Source of the DNA: Diorhabda sublineata
Lineage: Eukaryota; Arthropoda; Insecta; Coleoptera; Chrysomelidae
Assembly (NCBI RefSeq): GCF_026230105.1
Contig: NC_079483.1
Span: 10,719,312 to 10,783,311, forward strand
DNA length: 64,000 nt
Direction of reading: 5' to 3'
A program made the position numbers and the translations under genes. Shown here in pieces: positions 57,930 to 64,000 of the stretch (position 1 is its first letter; each line of letters opens with the position of its first letter). The notes below the pieces were generated by a model. The model was not told where the DNA came from, searched no databases, and saw only the letters and a list, made by a program, of their open reading frames with translations.

Positions 57930-58830
57930 TCCCAATGGGAACCTTACACACTTTTTGATAATTGGTACATCTCTAGACATAGTAGCAGTATATTGAAGAA
58001 AAAATTATAAGGAACAAGGATTTCTCACTTATTTCAAATATAAATGATATTAAACAAAAATCTTTCTTAATAAGATATATATAGGGAAAGTGCTTGTGTA
58101 TCTATAAAATTTTTGCTCTAATTTATGTTTTCTAAGCAATTTTCTTATAAATGGAACCTTCCCTATCAGATTTTGCCAATGCGATACATAATCATCATTT
58201 TATGATTGGAATCCTCCTAGATTCTTTTTTCTCAATTGGAACGTTCCTAGATTTTTTTCTTGTGACTAGAACCTTCCCTACCATATTTTTCTCATAACTG
58301 GAGCCTTTCAAGATATTTATTTATAATTGGAATCCCCTAGATAGTAGTTTTCATAATTGGAACCTTCCTAGGCACTTTTTTTATAATTGGAACCTTTCTC
58401 TATTTTTTTTTCATAATGGAAACTTACCTACACACTTTTTGATAATTGGAAAATCCCTAGGCACACAAAGAGAATTAGGAATAGTTGTAATTATTACATA
58501 ACACTTTTTCCATCAATCAATACACTAATTTTCTAATTGACAGCCTTTCTAGATACGGTTATTCACCATAGGTATCTTCTTAGGCATTTTGTTTATAATT
58601 GAAACTTCCTAGATATTTTTTCACAATTAAGACCTATTAAGACACTTATTTCACTATTAGAATCCTCCTAGATACTTTTTTTATGAATGATACCTTACAA
58701 AGCACATATTTTGTGATCAGTACTCCTATTCTTTTCAACTTAATTACAAAGTCTACGGTAGGAACCTTTCTACGCACTTTTTTATAATTAGAACATCCCT
58801 AATCATTTTCTCAATTATAACCTCCCAATT
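57930..58830. repeat. Degenerate minisatellite, unit about 29-40 bp
   Basis: More than a dozen diverged repeats of TTTTTATAATTGGAACCTTC, followed by CTAGACAC. The unit spacing varies. The same unit is found in eIF6 intron 3. Confidence 0.8.
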
Positions 58831-59535
58831 GGCAAATATAGGACTACAGAACCACCGTTAATAACGAAAAACTTGAAATTAAAATATTTCAAAAAAAATT
58901 AAAAACTTAAAAATAAAATTGGCATTAATAAAAAATAAAAATTGCACATCATTGATAACAAAACCAAACAAGCCTATATTGGGCATTAAATACCCAGATT
59001 CAGTGAAATTGAACTTAAAAAATTCAACTTTCATTGTTGGTTGGTGTTATTCTGGAACACTTTGAAATTAGATTTGAAACTCAAAAAATTAATAAGATAT
59101 ATCCTAATTACTCTAATAATTTTGTTACAGTTAATATCTGACTTATATAAGGAATGTTTAGGTAATTCTATATGACAATTGAAAAACAAAAACTATAGAA
59201 AAGTTTGATTTTTTTTTCAATTTTTACAATTACAATATATATTATGTATCAAGTTTTTAGTACATATTATAAAACGTGGGACTTCAATCATTTTTATGAA
59301 CCTTTTATGGTAGTTCAAGACATGCTGAAACAAAAAATATATAATAAAATTATTGAAAAATAATTATAAACAATTTTTCATAAATCGTAATATGTTAACT
59401 TCAATTTTATAATTTATTTTATGTTTGTCACAACTTTAGCTGTTGTTTTGGTTAGGAGTGTGGTTCATAGACGACTATTTTAATTACTAATTGAAAAAAA
59501 CTTGCTTTTTAAAACACTTATAAAAAATTATTTGA
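58831..59535. other. Gene-free stretch between PIG-M and eIF6
   Basis: AT-rich, probably including the eIF6 3' UTR. Nothing else is recognised. Confidence 0.4.
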
Positions 59536-61781
59536 TTACCTTTCAATTAAACTGGCTCTCATACTTGATGTAATATTGGATGGTGCAGCTTCATTAAATC
59601 TAAAGACAGACTCTATAACTGTGAGTTCTGTAGCTGTTGTATCCATACCAGCAAAGGCGCACCAATCGTTTACTACTAAACCAGCACCTACAACTTCACT
59701 TCCTCTATTTACTGTACCTGCCTAAAAAAAATGAGAAAATCCAGTACACAGTATATTCAATCTTCATGATAATATATGAAAAAATCATGAGAATATAATA
59801 TTGAAGAAAAATTTTTATTTCATAATTTAAACTCATTTTTATTTCAAGAGAACATTGTGACAAGGTTCTGGTAACAAAGACACATTTAAGAGATTTACAA
59901 GACAAACTGTTCATAATTTTTATTAACAAATAAATTCAGACTGTCAATGATTGAAATCCTAAATACTTTTCTCACAATTGGAACATTCCTAGACACTTTT
60001 TTATAATTGGAATATTCCTAGACACTTTTTTATAATTGGAACATTCCTAGACACTTTTTTATACTTGGACAGTCACTAGGCACTTTTTTCATAATCAAAA
60101 CCTTCCAAGACAATTATTTCATTATTAGAATCCTTCTAGCACATATTTTTGATCAGATTAATCTTACACTTTTTCACAATTGGAAACTTACTAGGAAGAT
60201 TTTTATAATGGTTCCAAAGTACTTTTTTCATGATTGGAACCACTCAAAAACAATTATTTCATAATTAAAGCTCATTTTTATTTCAAAATAACATTGTGGT
60301 TCCCACAAGCACCATTCCTATCTCACTAGTGTGAATATATTGCCACTTTAAACAGTCAAAAAATTGAAATGAAATAGTAGTTATTTAAAAAATGGGTCGA
60401 ACACAATAATGTTGAGTCGACTGCTCCATAGAGATATATCTTTATTATACGTCACTTACAAAATCTTGACTACAGCCATCAATCAATAAATTAAGAAAAT
60501 TTCAAACAAAAAAATTAGTGAATATTAATATGGGTTTAGAGAATCACGTAACACAACTGATTAATTATTTACAGTACTGCTGTAGAGCTGAGCATAGTCA
60601 TTAAAGAACCTAAAACAGTATTTAAGATGATGTCGGCATCATTACCATGGAATTACAATGAACAAAGTAGGTGGGAGAATCTCAAATAATAGAGAAATCA
60701 ATTAAATATTAGGTAATGAAAACATTGTCTGATTCATTAAAATCCAAGGTTGTAATAGTTTGTCACATTCAAAGAACAAGTAACACTTGAGAGAATCATG
60801 AATGCCAAAATATTCAGCAGTAGAGGCACACCCCATGTCAGATGGACTGATCAAATTCACAATGCTTACAAACAATGGATGTGGAAGGAAGGGGAATGTT
60901 GGTGAAGAACAGAGCAGTCTGGAGGCAAATTGTCAAAGAAGCCAAGGCTCATAAAGAGCTGTAGCACCAATTGGTAAGGTAAGGTACAATTATATTGAAA
61001 TAAAAGCCAATTACATTCAAAATATTGTCTATGATAATAATTAGTTTTAAATTGAAAACTTACCACTAATGGCACTTGCAATAATGATGACAATTCTTCT
61101 TGGTCAACTATACTGGTATTGGGATGTACTAAGCCCCCTTGATTACTAAGAACACAATATGAACCAACCAACACATTACTGGCAATTGTCTGTCTGAATA
61201 CTTCAACTTTTAAGGTATCTGCTATTATTTCCTCTGTTTCCTGAAAAAAAGAAACATTAACTTGGAAATGAACTAAAATTAAAATTTTATTACCCATTGT
61301 CAGACTTACCCTGTCTAAATCTGGATGTACCAATGCAACATAATCGTTACATGTAATCACATTTCCCAAAGCCGATAATCTTTCTTCTACTCTTTGTACT
61401 TTCACTGAATCGGGAAGTGCGTTTCTAATGTGTTGAAGTTCCGTATCAAAAGTAGAATTTGGAACCAACAGACCATTTTTATTACCAACACACATTCTTC
61501 CAATAATTCTACAACCTGCTAGTGAAGCGTGTACCACAGGGATAGTTTCGCCCAACTCTCCTTCAAATGTACTGAAAATAAAGTAATAGTTGACAAACTT
61601 TTTATTTACCTTATTCTTTTTGTGATAATTCAATGCCAACAATATGTATTGCACAATGTTATCCTAGTGCTTACCTATAAAAATTTTCCGAACCACCTAT
61701 TCCTACTAGGCAGTAAGCATTTGTAAGTTTTGCAAAAACACCTATTTCGTTATTATTTTCAAACTGTACGCGTAATGCCAT
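59536..61781 (-). CDS. eIF6: Eukaryotic translation initiation factor 6 (eIF6), complete
   Basis: Exons 61675-61781, 61310-61571, 61064-61240 and 59536-59721, all GT-AG and in phase, give 243 residues (human 245). The sequence starts MALRVQFENNNEIGVFAKLT. Conserved blocks are IGGSENFYS, GELGETIPVVHASLAGCRII, ERLSALGNVITCNDYVALVH, NQGGLVHPNTSI and VVNDWCAFAGMDTTATELTV. The stop (TAA at 59536-59538) overlaps what could be a GTAATC donor, so a longer C-terminus cannot be fully excluded. eIF6 binds the 60S subunit during maturation and blocks premature joining to 40S. The start lies 276 bp from the MOSMO start on the other strand. Confidence 0.95.
59965..60260. repeat. 29-bp minisatellite in eIF6 intron 3
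   Basis: Three nearly perfect 29-bp units (ATAATTGGAACATTCCTAGA, then CACTTTTTT) start at 59977, 60006 and 60035, followed by diverged units. Confidence 0.85.
60760..60990 (+). pseudogene. LINE C-terminal scrap in eIF6 intron 3
   Basis: GTPHVRWTDQIHNAYKQW-type, then AVWRQIVKEAKAHKEL followed by a stop. This resembles the GRPRxRWxDxI ... AxDRxxWRxxVxxA tail of LINE proteins. Confidence 0.5.
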
Positions 61782-62057
61782 TTTATAAATATGTAAACAC
61801 AAAAATTTTTTAAAAATTATCCTTTTCCAAAAAATGCACGTTTAAACCACTAAAAGAAAAAGAAGAAGTATACCTCTAAATACAAATTGACGTTTGAATA
61901 CCTTAACAATTAAAAAGCTACATAGTGTGTTAGTTAGCCCTTAAGTGAGAGATCATTTCAAATAAGAAGACTAGTCAGTTTATCATAAGTGTCAATCTCC
62001 ATTAAACAAAATAAAAATGTTAGTTGTTTTCTTAATATAAGGAATTAAGCTAGCAAA
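61782..62057. promoter_or_regulatory. Divergent promoter region, eIF6 / MOSMO
   Basis: Only 276 bp separate the two start codons, so both 5' UTRs and promoters must share it. No TATA box is obvious. Confidence 0.55.
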
Positions 62058-62684
62058 ATGGACAAATTAACTTTAATATCAGGAACACTTTTTATGGCAG
62101 CTGATGTATTTGCAATAGTTAGCTTGGCTATGCCAGACTGGATCATTACAGATGTTGGAGGTAGTACCAAAATTTAATTAACTTATTTCATATACTTAAA
62201 ATTTAAATTTTAGGAGATACTAGATTGGGTTTAATGTGGACATGTATGACTCTGTATAATAGACCACAAGTATGTTTCACGCCAGACCTTCAACCGGAAT
62301 GGTTATTAGCATTAGTGTGTATATTTGTTGGATGTATTTGTATAACCACTACCATTATTCTACTGGCTTCTTCACATTGGGATAGAAATGTAGTACCATA
62401 TGCTAGATGGGTAGGATTTACAGCAAGTGAGTCTTGATACCAATTTTTCACCTTATTAACCATATGGTATGAAATTGTTTATAATAAATTTTTCAGTGGT
62501 ATTATTTTGCTTGGCAGCAGTGATTTTCCCAATGGGCTTTCATGTAGATGAAATTGGAGGACAACCCTATCAACTACCTGGTAGTCATCAAGTTGGTATC
62601 TCATATATTCTTTTTATCTTATCTCTATGGATAACTGTCATTTCAGAGCTATTTGCAGGCAAAGTATGTCTGCCACATTTTTAG
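62058..62684 (+). CDS. MOSMO: Modulator of smoothened (MOSMO), complete
   Basis: Exons 62058-62160, 62214-62426 and 62497-62684, GT-AG, in phase. The 167 residues equal the human length. The sequence starts MDKLTLISGTLFMAADVFAI (human MDKLTIISGCLFLAADIFAI). It has four membrane segments, and also SHWDRNVVPYARWVGFTAM, IFPMGFHVDEIGGQPYQLPG and a C-terminal FAGKVCLP. In vertebrates MOSMO works with MEGF8 and MGRN1 to lower surface Smoothened; that role is knowledge from the family, not from this sequence. Confidence 0.95.
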
Positions 62685-64000
62685 CATAAACATTTTATTC
62701 TTTCAATATTGATTATTGCTGGAACTTACTATTCGTATTTTTGGGGGAAAAAGATTCCATAATTCATAGGCATTACAGCTATATATGAATCCTTGGATTG
62801 TTCTGCTTTTTTTTAAATAGAGTGATCCACAAAATGCATGTCAAATTAAACACAGACATTGATTTTTTCGTTAGGAAAATTCAAATGTAGTTTAAAATAT
62901 TTTTTTCAATATTGAGTGTGAAAAGGACTATTGTGTCTTTAAAATTCCAACATTGTATAAATCAAATATGACAATTTTTCAGGAAGCAAAAAAACTGCTT
63001 TTTATAGCTATCAATACATTTTTTTTGAAAATTTTTAAACATAGATTGGATTTAAGATTTTTGTCTGTTATCTTGAGGTGCATCTTTGGATTCTATATCA
63101 ACTGACATTTAAAAATAAAAAAGGCATTTTTTGAATTTACGTGGTGTTAAAACTTGAGCCACAAAATATTATCTCTAACGTTTATTTAATAACAATTAGC
63201 AATTCTATAGGTTGTTTTGTTGACTTTGAGGCTAAAATGAAAAAAAACTCGCATATGCCCTAATGAGACTCCTCCAGTGAGAAGATCTCTTACACACTTC
63301 ATTTTAGGTCTGTTAGCCAGTTTCTCTTCAGTTTTTGGTCATATCTTTCTTGCATCAATGGTTGGAGTAGGAGAATAACGTGTGATTCCAGCCTTTGGTA
63401 ATGCATATGGCTTCTCTGTTGTATTGTTTCTTGTACTGTGGTAATTAGAAGGTCTTCATGTACCAGGGAGCATCAATAATTTAAAGACTGTCTTTAAACA
63501 TATTTTTGGAGCTATGATAATTGAATGGTATTTATATGCAGCAAAACACCTTTTCAGTACCTTCTAATAGTGTATAATTTTCTTCCTTATGTACCTCTTT
63601 ACTCTTTGCCAACATTGGCAATCACCATTCCTGAATTCTTGATTATACGCATGTTGCGATAATATTTCAAATGAATATATTTTTTCTATTTTGACAATTT
63701 TTTCGGAACTTATGTATCTTTCTAGCTATATAAGAAATATATTAGCGACAAATTCAACATTTTGCCAACAATTTTTTTAGATAAAAAACTTGAAATAGGT
63801 CGATTTTTAATTTTAAGTGTAAGTTTTAACAGTATTTGAACATGGTTTACTACCTAATGCCCATAGAGAAGAAAACAAAAAGTAATTACATTTATTTAGA
63901 GAATAATTTTAAAATAAACGAAGTGTAAAAATTCTCTCTAATTCGGTCTGGCGGCTTCTGTATATTTTGCAATTTTTCTGCTTTAGTTTTATGACTCCAT
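62685..64000. other. MOSMO 3' flank, no gene seen
   Basis: AT-rich. No coding, RNA or repeat feature could be supported up to the window edge. Confidence 0.4.

Overview
The window is animal nuclear DNA and most likely insect. Genes are split by short GT-AG introns, the DNA is AT-rich, and (CCTAA)n tracts match the insect TTAGG telomere motif. The transposon families (mariner/Tc1, hAT, Helitron, jockey/CR1-type LINEs) are those common in beetles and other insects. The order cannot be fixed from the sequence; a beetle is a guess.

Layout. Positions 1-440 hold possible edges of two genes. Positions 756-2205 are an internally deleted Helitron. From 2.2 to 32 kb I see no convincing complete host gene. 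This stretch is a transposon graveyard (RT, mariner, Tc1 and hAT relics) with two intact 1321-bp mariner-like elements (12612-13932 and 23398-24718), interstitial telomere-like repeats, and hammerhead-ribozyme motifs on the minus strand. Three of those motifs lie in an array inside an inverted-repeat element at 6100-6986.

Positions 32401-54027 (minus strand) carry a complete 15-exon gene for a ClC-3/4/5-type Cl-/H+ exchanger. I could join it in frame to 821 residues. Its introns hold a third intact mariner-like copy (39533-40853), an Hsp70 pseudogene, several decayed transposons, a tyrosine-recombinase relic and a possible small secreted-peptide ORF.

Positions 55531-57695 (plus strand) are the most unusual coding stretch. 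Four ORFs (CMC4-like, an unassigned single-pass microprotein, NDUFAF8-like, and the GPI mannosyltransferase PIG-M) follow each other with a 4-nt overlap, a 3-nt gap and a 9-nt gap. This looks like a polycistronic unit. eIF6 (minus, 59536-61781, 243 residues) and MOSMO (plus, 62058-62684, 167 residues) follow as a divergent pair 276 bp apart.

The host genes do not form one pathway. CMC4 and NDUFAF8 are both twin-CX9C mitochondrial proteins, PIG-M acts in the ER, eIF6 in ribosome maturation, MOSMO in Hedgehog receptor trafficking, and ClC in endosomal ion exchange. The transposon copies record at least one very recent burst (three nearly identical mariner-like copies) over many older layers.
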